64,000 nt of DNA from Congeria kusceri (lineage: Eukaryota > Mollusca > Bivalvia > Myida > Dreissenidae): the NCBI GenBank assembly GCA_027627225.1, contig JAPFQT010000151.1, forward strand, positions 310,001 to 374,000, in the 5' to 3' direction. Below the pieces are notes generated by a model. That model was not told where the DNA came from and did no database searches. It was given only the letters and a program-made list of their open reading frames with translations. Every line of letters begins with the position of its first letter. The stretch's first letter is position 1. Made by a program: the position numbers and the translations under genes. This document shows, in pieces, positions 22,901 through 32,829 of the stretch.

Positions 22901-25900
22901 TCCCAAGCAAGGTCTCGATATAAAGTGTCTATGTCTAAAGTTTTATTAAAATATCTCAATGCGTTCTCAAGTTATTGAGCGGAAACCGTTTTTCTATTTA
23001 AGTAACAGTAACCTTGACCCTATACGCAATCGCAAGTGAGGTCCCAATATAAGGTACGTATGTATTAAGTTTCATTAAAATATCTCAGTGCATTCTCAAG
23101 TTATTGAGCGGAAACCGTTTATTATATTTTTAGTAACAGTGACCTTGACCCCACCCACCCCATATGCAATCTCATGCGAGGTCTCGATATAAGGTATGTA
23201 CGTATAAAGTTTCATACAATTCTCAATGCGTTCTCAAGTTACTGAGCGAGTTAAATTTCATTAAAATATCTCAATGTGTGTTGAAATTATTGAGTAAAAA
23301 GCGTTTTTCTATTATTAGTAACAGTGACCTTGACCCCACCAACCCCACATTCAATCCCAAGTTAGGTATTGATATAAGGTACCTAGGTATTAAGAGTTAT
23401 TAAAATATTTCAATACGTTCTCAAATTATTGAGAAGAAAATGTTTTTCTATTTTTAGTAACAGTGACCTTTACCTTGACACCACCCATCCCATATGCAAT
23501 CTAAAGCGAGGTCTCGTTATAAGATATCTACGTTTGAAGTTTCATTACAATAGCTTAATTCTTTCTCAAGTTAGGGAGCGGTAACAAAAAAATGAGAAAC
23601 TAGCTTACCGAAAAACTTTAACCTGTCCTTATAGCTTATATGCATACATGCCATACGTCCCGGTCTCACCGGGATTGTCCCGGTTTTGCAAGGTCTGTCC
23701 TGGCGTCCCGGTGAGATGCATTTTGTCCCAGTCAATCACAAAAATTGATGTTAGTATACCATAAAACTTACATTGGGCCAACAATTAACTTCAGATCGTT
23801 AATCCCTTTATCAGTCCCAATGACAACAATACCGCTAGCCGCGTGTCAAAGAGGAGTAGTAATGATACTCCATTAGCGATTTATTGATCTTTTGTTTGTC
23901 ACACTTTTGCGGGGTGGGGGACATATATCCGCGGTCGCTAATTGCTGCTGATTGTTGCATTGTTTCGGAATAAAAAAGGAACTGTGTTTGTTATTTTGAT
24001 TTTAAATAGAATAGATGTTATCACATTTTTAGTCTGGTAACGTTTGAAGGTAAGTATGAAAATAATTTGAGAACTTTTTGAGAATTAAAGATGCAAAAAC
24101 AACCATTACTTTCTTTAAATCTTGTATTGTTCACATTGCAAAATTTGATGCAGTTAATGACGCAGTGTATAGTGAACGTAGCCCAGGTATAAGTCTGCTG
24201 GAGTAGTCTCCTTTGTAAACGCATTTGTTTATTTGACAATCAGGATTTATATTTGCGTGTTTCGTGTAATTTCTTTGATGTCATAATGAAAAATACATGT
24301 TATCGTTTGTATTATTGAGTAAATATGATTAAAATGTATACGTGTGTATGTTTGAGTGATTCATTTTGGGTGTTTACTGTTTGAACTATAACTAAATAGA
24401 CCACGAAACGGAATAGGACCTAGGTTAGATACAATAAACTATTATTATAACTTTTTTTTTCCGACAAAATGACAGTATTAATGTGCCCCGGTCAAATGTC
24501 CCAGCGATTTCTTGGCAAAGTCCCTTTTTGGCCCGAAAAAAATTATAACATGTATGCTTATATGTAAAATTTCTAAGTGTAAAAAGGCCCATAATTTTGA
24601 CAAATTTCAAAGTAGTGTTTCCAAACTTGGCCTATAGGTTCATTTTAATGTGGGGAATAAATGTTATAAGTTTGAATGAAATCCCTCAAGCCATTCCTGA
24701 GAAACCAGCTTACCAAAAAACTTTAACCTAGTTTGGATGCCGACTCCGTGGCGAGTAGATTAGCTTGCCTTTTCTTCGGAAAGTCGAGCTAAAACGGCCC
24801 CAAATCACTGGCGGCCATGTTTTTGAACCAAATCAAAATAATTTGTTTTGGTTGAGAACTACGTGAGGAACAGTTCTGTTAAATTCCTTCGAAATCCAAC
24901 CAGTGGTTTCTAACATAAAGATCTTCAAAATTTTAAATATAATTCTATCAGGAAAATTGGCCAGCCCGTTGGCGGCCGTTTGTTTAAGGACCTAAACCAT
25001 TTGAGCAACTTTGGTAGAAAACCACCCAAGGAACATTTCAAAGAAGTTCGAAATCCAACAAGATTTTCAAATTTTTCAATAAAAACATACAAGGTAAATG
25101 CCCTGCCTCCAAAGTTTTTACAACAGACCTTAACAATTTGAGAAACTTTTGTAGAGAACCTCCCAAGGAACAGTAAAATTCTAAGTCCACCAATAGTTTC
25201 AGACAAAGATTTTCAAAGTTTTCAATACAGCCATTTAAGAAAAAAATGGCCCGCCCCCTGGCGGCCATGTTGTTTTTCAACTGAGCATCAACATTTGGGC
25301 AATTTTGGTAGAGGACAACCCAAGGAACTTTTTTTCTAAATTATTAGAAAATGCACCAAGAGGTTGAGGATGAAATGTCATGTAAATATATTTCTATTTA
25401 AAGCTCTGGTGGCCATTTTTTGCAGCGGACTGGCAAGATTGGAGTGACTTTGATAGAGGACAATCCAAGAAATATCTGTGTGAAGTTTCAGCAACTGTTT
25501 TCGGAGGAGATGTCGTTTAAAGGAAAAATCTACGGACGCACACACAACGATGGACGAACCGCTATGGCATAAGCTCGTTGGCCTTCGGCCAGTTTAGCTT
25601 AAAATGAATATGCCAGCATTTGAATAAAGGCTACCTTGTTTGCAAAATAGTGAAGAAAAGGCAATAATGGAATTTCAAAGACTGAGTATGACTGTATTTT
25701 AATAGCTTTACATTTCTATATCAGATACAATAGATTCACACTCAACCCTTGATGTGTAACTGATATCAAGAAGAGTGGTATTGAAGTCAATCTCAAACTG
25801 TACTAACCTTGATATGTATTGATTTTATAAAATGTTAACATTCAGGTAGTCAGTTTACCAGTTAAACATTGGTATCCAGGTAAAAACTGGAAGTTTAAAA

Positions 25901-26413
25901 CTGCACCATTTCTGATATAAATAAATATATGGGGTTCTCAAGCCAATCGTTACGTGTATGTTATTGTCCTCAACTTAATTCTTGTTTATATTAATAAACA
26001 GACTAAATCAGTAAATTGTCTAATAATATGGACTATTGTTATCTTAACAATCATTTCAACAAAAATGTCTTAAGATACCTGTGATTAAGTAGAATACAAT
26101 TTGAGCAGCACAGCTGTCCATGGTATTCACAGAAAATTTCCAATTTTTTATCTTTGTGAACTTCGCATTTCAACAGAAAATCCTCCACTTTCTTTGAAAT
26201 TGGCCATTTGTACATATCTCCCCTTCCATAACGGGAATGATTTTTAAACAAATTACTATGAAGATGAATACATATTCCACAATAAAACTTTGAACATGTT
26301 TCACAGTAAAATTCAGCGAATCCTTCAATAGACAGCTCTTTGCAGATAGAACAACAAAAATCTTTAAATTCATCTGACCCTTTAGCAACAGTAGACATAG
26401 AAAATGTCGCCAT
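19523..26413 (-). CDS. B-box / coiled-coil / NHL-propeller protein (RING-less TRIM-like), 3 exons, about 588 aa
   Basis: Exons 26079-26413, 20899-21911 and 19523-19941 join in frame (335+1013+419 nt = 589 codons with stop). Junctions are GT-AG: AG|GTATCT to TTTCAG|A (phase 2) and ACAG|GTAAGA to TTGCAG|T (phase 1). Residues 20-59 carry a first B-box-like zinc knuckle (C20, C24, C37, C40, C45, C48, H52, H59). Residues 83-114 carry a B-box2 (C83, H86, C95, H98, C103, C106, H111, C114); C114 is made across the first splice. About 120-260 is a coiled coil. About 317-588 has NHL-like blades such as LPDGQILVVDRSNKKLKLL and SPTGDRIYICN. There is no RING, so E3 activity cannot be assumed. In bivalves this architecture is a large expanded family, often labelled TRIM45/56/71-like; the cellular role is unknown. 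The ATG has A at -3, G at +4 and an in-frame TGA 15 nt upstream. Confidence 0.88.
19942..20898 (-). other. Intron 2 of B-box/NHL gene (957 bp)
   Basis: GT-AG intron, phase 1, AT-rich. It holds short direct repeats such as TATACATGTATACA around 20251-20330. No mobile element is recognised. Confidence 0.8.
20899..21911 (-). CDS. Exon 2 of B-box/NHL gene
   Basis: It begins after TTTGTTTCAG and restores QCTKVTL after the exon 1 histidine and arginine, completing the second B-box. It encodes the glutamine-rich coiled coil (about residues 120-260) and the first propeller blades (GICVLPDGQILVVDRSNK, GIAHHQGELYVTDQTALYKY). The donor is G|GTAAGAAT at 20891-20898. Confidence 0.9.
22059..22294 (+). mobile_element. 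Foldback MITE with ~50-bp inverted ends
   Basis: The left arm starts GGCGTGTCGTTGGAAAACCG and runs through TTAATGCATGTGCGTAAAGT to GTCGTCCC. The right arm is its complement (GGGATGACACTTTACGCAC, ATGCATTAAGG, GTTTTCCCACGACATGCC). Inner words such as GCCTGTGCAGAATGCACAGG also pair. I recognise this type as very common in zebra-mussel DNA, from memory. It carries no protein. Confidence 0.85.
22506..23630 (+). mobile_element. F1-bearing element with ACAAGA 5' end
   Basis: It starts ACAAGAAAAATGGAAATTCC, and GGAAATTCC is self-complementary. About seven F1 units (143 bp) follow at 22570-23600, then AACTAGCTTACCGAAAAACT and TTTAACCTGTCC. The T2 element at 23642 breaks it. A likely continuation of the tail is at 24708-24795 (CTTACCAAAAAACTTTAACC, GCCGACTCCGTGGCGAGTAG, TAGCTTGCC...GTCGAGCTAAAA). 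The same 5' end is at 43136. Confidence 0.75.
23642..24557 (+). mobile_element. T2 TIR element (916 bp), non-autonomous
   Basis: The left end GCATACATGCCATACGTCCC and the right end (complement GCATACATGTTATAAT) form the inverted termini. TTATAT lies directly outside both (23636-23641 and 24558-24563), a probable 6-bp target duplication. Just inside each end are GTCCCGG and GGGACATT-type words in opposite sense. There is no transposase-like frame. A truncated relative is at 12500-12625. Confidence 0.75.
24570..25605 (+). repeat. F13 tandem array, ~150-bp unit, with terminal hairpin
   Basis: Units share CTGGCGGCCATGTTTTTGAA, CCATTTGAGCAACTTTTGTA-type words, GAGAACCACCCAAGGAACA, GAAATCCAACCAG and AGATTTTCAAAATTTT. 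GGCGGCC words fall near 24812, 24974 and 25261. It ends with GACGCACACACAACGATGGA and the hairpin AAGCTCGTTGGCCTTCGGCC + AGTTTAGCTT (25572-25601). Similar units lie at 52190-52940. Confidence 0.78.
26079..26413 (-). CDS. Exon 1 of B-box/NHL gene
   Basis: Encodes residues 1-111 plus two bases: start MATFSMSTVAKGSD, both zinc-binding B-boxes, ending at LLNH. The donor AG|GTATCT at 26078/26079 splits the arginine codon. Reading on past the donor gives YLKTFLLK and a stop, so splicing is needed. Confidence 0.88.
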
Positions 26414-26718
26414 TTTGCTTATTGACTTTCAGCAAACAAAACTTTACAACTTAAATTAAATTGAAATATTAATGTCACAGTGTCTCTGTTTAAAGAAATA
26501 TTCCAGAAAGCATACATTAAATTTAGTGGCAATTATAGTCAAGCAATAAAAAACTTCCAACTGAACAGAAACCAAGATAACCTTCAAATGACGCTCAGAG
26601 GTCTGATACATGTACCAGTAAACAGTGTAACTATGTGAACTGTCAGGTGAGTATTAGGTCACGTGAGTATTGGATTAATTTAAATATTGCACTGCGACAA
26701 AGGTTTTGTAGCTGAATA

Positions 26719-26979
26719 TCAGGTTACATTGAACAAGTTTTTATCACACAGACCAAATGCAGTTGGTTTAAACGTGTACTGATCAATGTCTATAGAATGT
26801 TTATTATTTAAGAGATTTACCACACTGACTATTTTATCACAGTTGTCATTTCCTTTTCCGAAATAGCAAACTGATTTGATCTTTTTCTCTTTAGTCATTT
26901 TAAAAACAATTTCCCTGTTTAATTCTTGTAATATGCTGCCAACTCCAATAATTAAAACCAAAGGGAGACAACTCCTGTC
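26719..26979 (-). CDS. Unrecognised gene, candidate last exon D
   Basis: After AGTGTTTTAG, 86 codons and a TGA read DRSCLPLVLIIGVGSILQEL ... IKSVCYFGKGNDNCDKIVSV ... FKPTAFGLCDKNLFNVT. Phase 0 agrees with exon C. The start overlaps GGAGTTGTCTCCCTTTGG, a word I know as common in molluscan non-coding DNA. The exon could therefore be a chance frame or an exonised repeat. Confidence 0.42.
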   Translation of the reverse strand, partial: DRSCLPLVLIIGVGSILQELNREIVFKMTKEKKIKSVCYFGKGNDNCDKIVSVVNLLNNKHSIDIDQYTFKPTAFGLCDKNLFNVT

Positions 26980-29900
26980 CTAAAACACTTTAATTGTCTG
27001 ACCCACATTAAGGACACACTGTCAGTATCAAATGTGGGTTCCAACTGATTATGTGAAGACTCACAATCAAACTTCAAATACAAAGTGAGGCAGCAACTGC
27101 TTTAAAAATATTTGTTTATATTTACCTTTTTACATAGTTTTTCTGTAAAGATCAACTTCATTGGAAATCATCTGAACATATATATTATGCCCATTTTTTC
27201 AAGTTTTTCAACTTCTTTATAGTGTTTCAGAGAACAAGTTTAAAGCAAAATGTTCACAATAAATGACAATTCTAACATGTAACATGCAGAATTTGTCTAT
27301 AGACAAAGAAAAAAATTCACCGTTGTTAAACTACCAATAAACAACCCAAAATTAGTTTAGAAACTGTAAAATATAGATTGTATTGTAACTGAACAAAATT
27401 GTGTTAGGTCATGTTACAATTGAAATAATTTTTGCATTATCGTTGTTAATCGGCTAATAAACACTAACAGCCTTGTGGTTTAATTCATACGCATCAGAAC
27501 ACAAAATCGCTGTTTATTAGCCGATAAACAACTCTAAATGCAAAATTATTTCTTAATTAACGACAGACGCCGGAGGATGACTGACCACAATATCTCTCAG
27601 TTCGAGATCAGGTGACCTAACAATCTGTTGGGTGCAACCACACTACATTTAGGCAGCGTGTCACTGCTTTAGCAACTGTTGTTGTTGATCTCCATGTCAT
27701 CTTACCTTGGCAATACCTCCGGTTGCAATCCTCAACTTGATAACTATCGCAACCATGGTCACTTCTGTCCGGACAGGTCCTGTGTCTGGCTCAAGTTCCA
27801 TTCCAGCTGTTTACCCCTGGCTGACCAATCTATTTCTGTACATCACTGCCAGGCCCATCTGTTCCTTTTTGTGTGTAAATACAACTAAATAATATTGGCA
27901 CTCATGTGGATGTTGTGTTAATAATTATAAGTGAAGACCTAATCAAGCTTTATATTAACAAGAGTTATCAGCCTTTATCACTACAAAAAAAGAGGCATAT
28001 TTCTCCTAAAATGCTGGTCACAGATATCGAGGTTGTGCGTGAAACTATGGTATCTGATATAGAAATGTTAAGCAGATACAATAGTTTCACGCTCAACCCT
28101 CGATATAAGTCTTGGTCAGTGACCTTATATAATGACCTTGAAGACATGTGTGATCTATAGTTGAATATCTGCAGCAGATATAGAGATAATCCTACTAAAT
28201 TGTAGGTCAGAGCTATGGGCCTTGGTCAGTGACCTTATACAATGACCCTGAAGACATGTGTAAAGCTTCAATTGAATATCTGTAGTAGTTATAGAGATAT
28301 AGAGTTGTTGCACACCAACTTTAACCTGAATTCATAAGTACAAAAAGGGGCATATTTCTGCTAAATTACTGGTCAGAGTTATGGGCCTTGGTCCGTGACC
28401 TTACATAATGACCCCAAAGACATATGAAGTCTCAATGGTGTTTTGGATATGGTGTCCGCCTTGCGACCGGAGGTCCCGGGATCGATCCCCACTCAGGGAG
28501 CGTTCTCAAGATATTTCCAAAGACACCAAGTACTGGTTCTGCACAGAAAACCCACTCAAGAGTGTCTTTATAAGCCAAGGCTTTCGCTGCAATCAAGCTA
28601 AAATAAATAGGTTTAAACTAAACTAAAAAACGTGTGAAGTTTCAATTCAATATCTGTAGTAGTTATAGAGATATGGAGTTGTTGCCACGCAAACTTCAAC
28701 CTGAATATTTAAGTACAAAAAGGGACATAATTCTGCTAAATTGCAGGTCAGACTTATGGGCCTTGGTCAGTGACCTTACGCAATGACCTCAAAGACATGT
28801 GTGAAGTTTCTTTTCAATATCTGAAGAAGTTACAGAGATATGTACTTGTTGCACGCAATCCTTAACCTGAATTTTCTCTTGCACGAAAACCTTAACCTGA
28901 CTTTTCTAAGTCATATCTGTAGTAGTTACAGTTACAGAAGCCTATTAAGAGCATTATGGCGATGCGGACGAACAGGTGAGTAGTGTAGCTCGAAGTATTC
29001 GGTGAATAGTTGAGCTTAAAATGTAAGTACTCAACAGGTCACCTGTACTTGTAAAGCAACAGAAGGGTGATGTTGGCAGGTAGATAATCAAACATTATCA
29101 AACATGTCGGCATAGGTTTTTAAACAGAGATAAATACTGTTTGCATAAACATTTATGGCACTACTTCAAAAGGTTTCTATTGCACACATATTTATTACCC
29201 ATAATAGTCTACATTCGATGTTACTCTGTATGTATGTCAAGACCATATAAAGTTCATATGCTGACAGTAAATGCAGTCAAACATTGAGTTCTATAACACT
29301 AAACTAAGTTACCAGGCCTGTTGAACAGTCGGCCTGTTACTGGGAGGATCGTGTCCACAGCCTCTTCCTGGGTCTCACCAGCCTGGCAATGACATACTGG
29401 AAGATATGGTGAACATAGAAATCAATGAGTACATACAAACATACAATTTTTATAAACTATATTTTACTTATTCTGCTTTGGTGGTTATGTTTTTTGCTCC
29501 ATGGTTTTGTTTTATGTTTGTCTTTTTTTTTCGGAAAGCCCCATGTATATGGACATATATGTTACGTATATTCTTAATAAAATTAGAAATGTGTTACTTT
29601 TCAAAATGGTACATTACATTCATATCGATTTAATGTCTACTACAAATGTTCCTGCACCTGCAAATGTGTCATCGATGACCAGTGTTTATATTATTAAATT
29701 TATAGTTTTGTCAATTAGATTTTGTCAATTGTTTGAAGAAACAAGGCCATCACTTTAAACAATTCTTCAATCTTAATTATTTGCAATTCTTACATGATAC
29801 TCAATAATGTTTCTATATACAAAGAACAAAATTAAAGTTGTTAAACTACCCAATAAACAATGCGAAAATTATTTTTCACATGTTCCTTGTTTATCGACCA

Positions 29901-31221
29901 ATAAACAACTCTTTGTTGTTCTGATGTGTGGCTATTAAACCACTCAGAGCAACGACCTCGTGGTTTAATTCCTATGCATCAGAACTCCAAATTGTTGTTT
30001 ATTGGCCAATAAACAACAGTAAATTGAAAATTATTTCTTAAAAAAAAAAATCACTTTAAAGCAATCCTGTTAGCCTTTAATAGTCCATGTGCTGACAAAA
30101 GCTTATTACATCTTAACTAACTGCTAGAACATTCCTGGAAATCATTCTATCTCTGTTCTCTGTATAAATTACAAAAAAATATTCTCAAAATAATTCTAAG
30201 AGTTAATCCAACAATCTGAACGTAGATCAAGACATAGTCATAACCCATTTCCTTGGTTTTAATGAAGATATGACAATGAAAAATATGTAATTATTTCATA
30301 TGCTTAAAAATCAACACCTTTGGTCCCAATCAAAAATGTCTTATAAACTTATTCGTAAAGAGCTGTGAGCATAATGTTAAGCAATAAAGCAATAAATATC
30401 ATGAATTAATATGAATGAATGGGTAAAACCAATCCATTAAGGGAGATAGTTTATTTCAGCACATCTATGAATGAGAAAAGCAGTAAAGGTTAAATTGTCA
30501 GAAACCAGTGGAGGATATTACGTTAAAGAAATATTAATTTAACCCTCCAGTTGACGTTATACTATTGGAGAGGACTAGAGCAAAACTTTCAATTCAAGCA
30601 AGGCATAAGTTTTCTTTATGAGTAATAATACACACGTCATCTTGGCACACAGTACCAAATCATAACTGCAATAACAAAGAAATGCTTTAGAATAATAGGA
30701 ACAGATATACAGGCCCGGACGCCGACACCAACACCGACACCGATGCCACTAGAATAGCTTGCTATTTCTTCACAAAGTTGAGCTAAAAATGCACCCAGAT
30801 ACCCAGGTGCACGAGTTCACATGCAAATATGTTTTTGAAGGTTTAACACTCTAGCAGTTATACTTTTTGAGTTACGCACAAGACAAAAAGTCGACGGATG
30901 GACCAGACGGATGGACAGAAAGGGCAAATCTATATGCCCCCTGAAAATGGGGACAAAATATAAGTAATAACCTCAACATAACGCTGTAGCGTATTACGTT
31001 TTAACAATTTTACTTAATTGCAATCTAAGTTTATGCTCCTTCTGCTCATGCTAATAGGGCTCCAGACCCTCGACAGCAGCACATATTTTCAGCCCTATAT
31101 GAGGTTTTGCGAACCATTTATCAGTCTAGGGTTGATTGACAACATCTAAACGAGTATCATGATTACCTTCATCACGGCAGCTGCAATATGGAAGACTTGT
31201 GATGTGCTCCCCCACTCAAAT
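26719..31221 (-). CDS. Unrecognised gene, 3' part, four phase-compatible exons
   Basis: Four short open segments on the minus strand join with consistent phases: 31167-31221 (starts in phase 2, ends phase 0), 29313-29382 (0 to 1), 27706-27806 (1 to 0) and 26719-26979 (0 to TGA). The first three are GC-richer than their surroundings. The joined peptide of about 161 residues includes FEWGSTSQVFHIAAAVMK, AGETQEEAVDTILPVTGRLF and GPVRTEVTMVAIVIKLRIAT. I recognise no domain. Helix-prone alternation suggests a folded globular region. Upstream exons are not found in the window. It lies 306 bp upstream of the B-box gene's start on the same strand. The last exon is AT-richer and is the least certain part. 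Confidence 0.5.
27270..27556 (+). mobile_element. Foldback repeat FB, copy 1
   Basis: The arms 27421-27465 (AAATAATTTTTGCATTATCG, TTGTTAATCGGCTAATAAAC) and 27510-27556 (GTTTATTAGCCGATAAACAA, ATGCAAAATTATTTCTTA) are complementary. The centre reads CCTTGTGGTTTAATTCATAC and GCATCAGAAC. Upstream at 27280-27345 are TAACATGCAGAATTTGTCTA and CTACCAATAAACAACCC, as in the copies at 29806 and 48745. Confidence 0.78.
27706..27806 (-). CDS. Unrecognised gene, exon C
   Basis: 101 nt between GGGGTAAACAG and GCCAAG|GTAAGATG, a strong donor. It reads GMELEPDTGPVRTEVTMVAI then VIKLRIATGGIAK with no stop. It starts by completing an alanine codon from exon B and ends in phase 0. Confidence 0.58.
27958..29019 (+). 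mobile_element. Near-complete F3 tandem-repeat element, SINE inserted
   Basis: It starts ACAAGAGTTATCAGCC. About five ~150-bp F3 units follow (AAAAAGGGGCATATTTCTGC, GGTCAGAGTTATGGGCCTTG, GTCAGTGACCTTATATAATG, AAGACATGTGTGAAG, CAATTGAATATCTGTAGTAG, ATAGAGATATGGAGTTGTTG). It ends GCGATGCGGACGAACAGG and GTGTAGCTCG...AGTTGAGCTTAAAA (28985-29019). One unit is split by the SINE at 28437-28636. Confidence 0.75.
28437..28636 (+). mobile_element. tRNA-derived SINE inside the F3 element
   Basis: The head GGATATGGTGTCCGCCTTGC, GACCGGAGGTCCCGGGATCG, ATCCCCACTC resembles a tRNA with a B-box-like CGGGATCGATCCC. The body has GACACCAAGTACTGGTTCTG and TAAGCCAAGGCTTTCGCTGC. The tail is AAATAAATAGG, then AAACTAAACTAAAAAA. 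TGAAGTCTCAAT lies just before it and TGAAGTTTCAAT just after, a 12-bp target duplication with one change that falls in an F3 unit. It belongs to a SINE type I associate with molluscs. Confidence 0.78.
29313..29382 (-). CDS. Unrecognised gene, exon B
   Basis: 70 nt between CATTGCCAG and CCTG|GTAACT, reading AGETQEEAVDTILPVTGRLF then NRP. It stands out as GC-rich in an AT-rich stretch. It ends in phase 1. Confidence 0.55.
29806..30046 (+). mobile_element. Foldback repeat FB, copy 2
   Basis: TTGTTAAACTACCCAATAAA leads in. CTTTGTTGTTCTGATGTGTG and GGCTATTAAACCAC pair with GTGGTTTAATTCCTATGCAT and CAGAACTCCAAATTGTTGTT. TTTATTGGCCAATAAACAAC is itself palindromic. It ends AAAATTATTTCTTA, as in copy 1. 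It lies in an intron of the unrecognised gene. Confidence 0.75.
30050..30705. other. No recognised feature
   Basis: AT-rich sequence in the intron between exons A and B of the unrecognised gene. No array or terminal repeats are seen. Confidence 0.45.
30706..30970 (+). repeat. Two repeat-element 3' ends in tandem
   Basis: GGACGCCGACACCAACACCG ends in AGAATAGCTTGC...GTTGAGCTAAAAAT (30755-30790). Next come CACGAGTTCACATGCAAATA and CTAGCAGTTATACTTTTTGA, then GACGGATGGACCAGACGGAT and TATGCCCCCTGAAAATGGGG (30930-30950). Both are usual tails of this window's repeats. Confidence 0.62.
31167..31221 (-). CDS. Unrecognised gene, exon A
   Basis: 55 nt between TTTATGTAG and AAG|GTAATC, reading FEWGSTSQVFHIAAAVMK. 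The acceptor has a weak pyrimidine tract. It ends in phase 0, which matches the next exon. Confidence 0.5.
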
Positions 31222-31239
31222 CTACATAAAGTACTTTCA

Positions 31240-32260
31240 ACTTATATATACACCAACAATAAGTTACAGAAAACCATTCATATAATATGTCAATTATGGT
31301 CTTAAACAAGTTTTCTTGAAAAATATGGCTAATAATTTGCAGGTGTTAATATTTTTATTGTTTATCTCCAGTATACTATGCATTTCATAATTAAGTGTCT
31401 TCCTGAAATAGTGTAATTTCAAGAATTTTTGGAAATGCCTACTGAAATCTTCAATTGTATACTATTAAATTAGTTCTAATATTAAAAGTACTTTAATCAT
31501 TAATATTTAATAATTGGTATAATATACGCTTGTTTTTTAATTATTGATTTAAGCATGAATACTCCAACATGAATGTTTGGTGAAGTATATCTGAAACTAA
31601 TAGGAATTCAAAGTGTTTTATTTCAAAAAGATCAATACTACTGGGCTTATGAACAAGTCTCTGACAATCTGTTATATCTGATGTGAAAATTGCTCGCTGA
31701 GCTACTCATATGGCCATCCGAAAGGTTTATAACGTTGATAAATAGTAGTTTACATTGCCACTTAGAACGGGCATAAACCGTGACAAGTCTTGTTAAATAT
31801 CCCAGGTAAATTATTCAACTTGAGATCATGAAGGTTTACTTATAAGAAACAGGTATTTCACAAACACACCAGAATGTATAATTAGATTAGAATGGCTCGA
31901 TAGAACGATCATTTATTACAAAAGAATTCACCGGGGAGGGGGATCACATTCATCTAGAGCTATTCAAATCTTGAAGCATCTACTGCGTTGTTTTCAAACT
32001 TCCTTATCGTTTGTTGGACCATAAAATGATCGTATGGCATATTACTTCCACTAAAGCTGTTTGCTTCATATACAACTGAAATCTCAAAAGAGCTTTACAC
32101 CAGAGATATTTTAAACATCAGTATGTAAATAAATTTGTGGTTTTGCCTTTGTGCTTTGACAATTCATTTCACATTTCAATTTAAGCCGTAAAGTCAGTCG
32201 CAACTAAATTTCTTAAATTCACAGTTTATACATTATAAAGCTTAACCTCTTCGAACTTTT
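31240..32260 (+). repeat. Dispersed repeat family R, copy 1 (diverged)
   Basis: Ordered blocks shared with other copies: TTTATCTCCAGTATACTATG and GAAATAGTGTAATTTC (31370-31420), AATTCACCGGGGAGGGGG (31925-31942), TTTGTTGGACCATAAAATGA (32010-32029) and a CCACTAAAGCTGTTTGC block. There is no coding frame. Its type is unknown. Confidence 0.62.
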
Positions 32261-32269
32261 CAGCATTTT

Positions 32270-32690
32270 ACTTCATTTGACTTTTGACCGATACCAGTAT
32301 TTAAACAAGATTCTGTGTTTGATAAACACACACGCCCCAGGTTGGTGCTGGATAGCCCATTTCTTATTCCAAATTAGGTCAAGGTCAAAGTGAGGTTGGG
32401 TGATATAGGTAGATTGGGTATAGTCGGAAGCAAAATCTAGTTAACCAAGAAACAGCCCATTTGAATTATGCCTAATTGCAAATTAGGTCAAGGTCAAAGT
32501 GAAATTGGGTGGATAGGGAATGGTTATAAGCAACAACTGTTTAAGTATCCAAGTGTTGTAGTATAAGCGTTGTTGGTGCTAGATGAAACTGTAAAATCTA
32601 CTTAACCTTGTCACTGACGGAAGTACAGACGGACAGACGGACGGACGATGGGATTACTATATGCCCCCGAAGGGAATAAAAATTTGTTTT
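32270..32690 (+). repeat. F14 tandem repeat with GGACAGACGG tail
   Basis: CCAAATTAGGTCAAGGTCAA, AGTGAGGTTGGGTGATATAG and a second unit with TTGCAAATTAGGTCAAGGTC, AAAGTGAAATTGGGTGGATA. It ends CAGACGGACAGACGGACGGA, then GATGGGATTACTATATGCCC. Confidence 0.7.
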
Positions 32691-32829
32691 CGGTGCGATA
32701 ACGGGTTATACCATCACCGAAAGTGAGACAATATTTTCCTGAGCGCTTGCGTGAGATCAAGCAAATATACTCTATATATACAAAGATCAGAGGCAACACA
32801 TAAAACTTTACAGTGGGTTGCATACATTT

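Larger units (their letters stand above)
21912..26078 (-). other. Intron 1 of B-box/NHL gene (4167 bp)
   Basis: Phase-2 GT-AG intron that splits the second B-box between H111 and C114. Its length is mostly repeats: a foldback MITE, an F1-bearing element, the T2 TIR element and an F13 array. Positions 25606-26078 show nothing recognisable. Confidence 0.82.
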
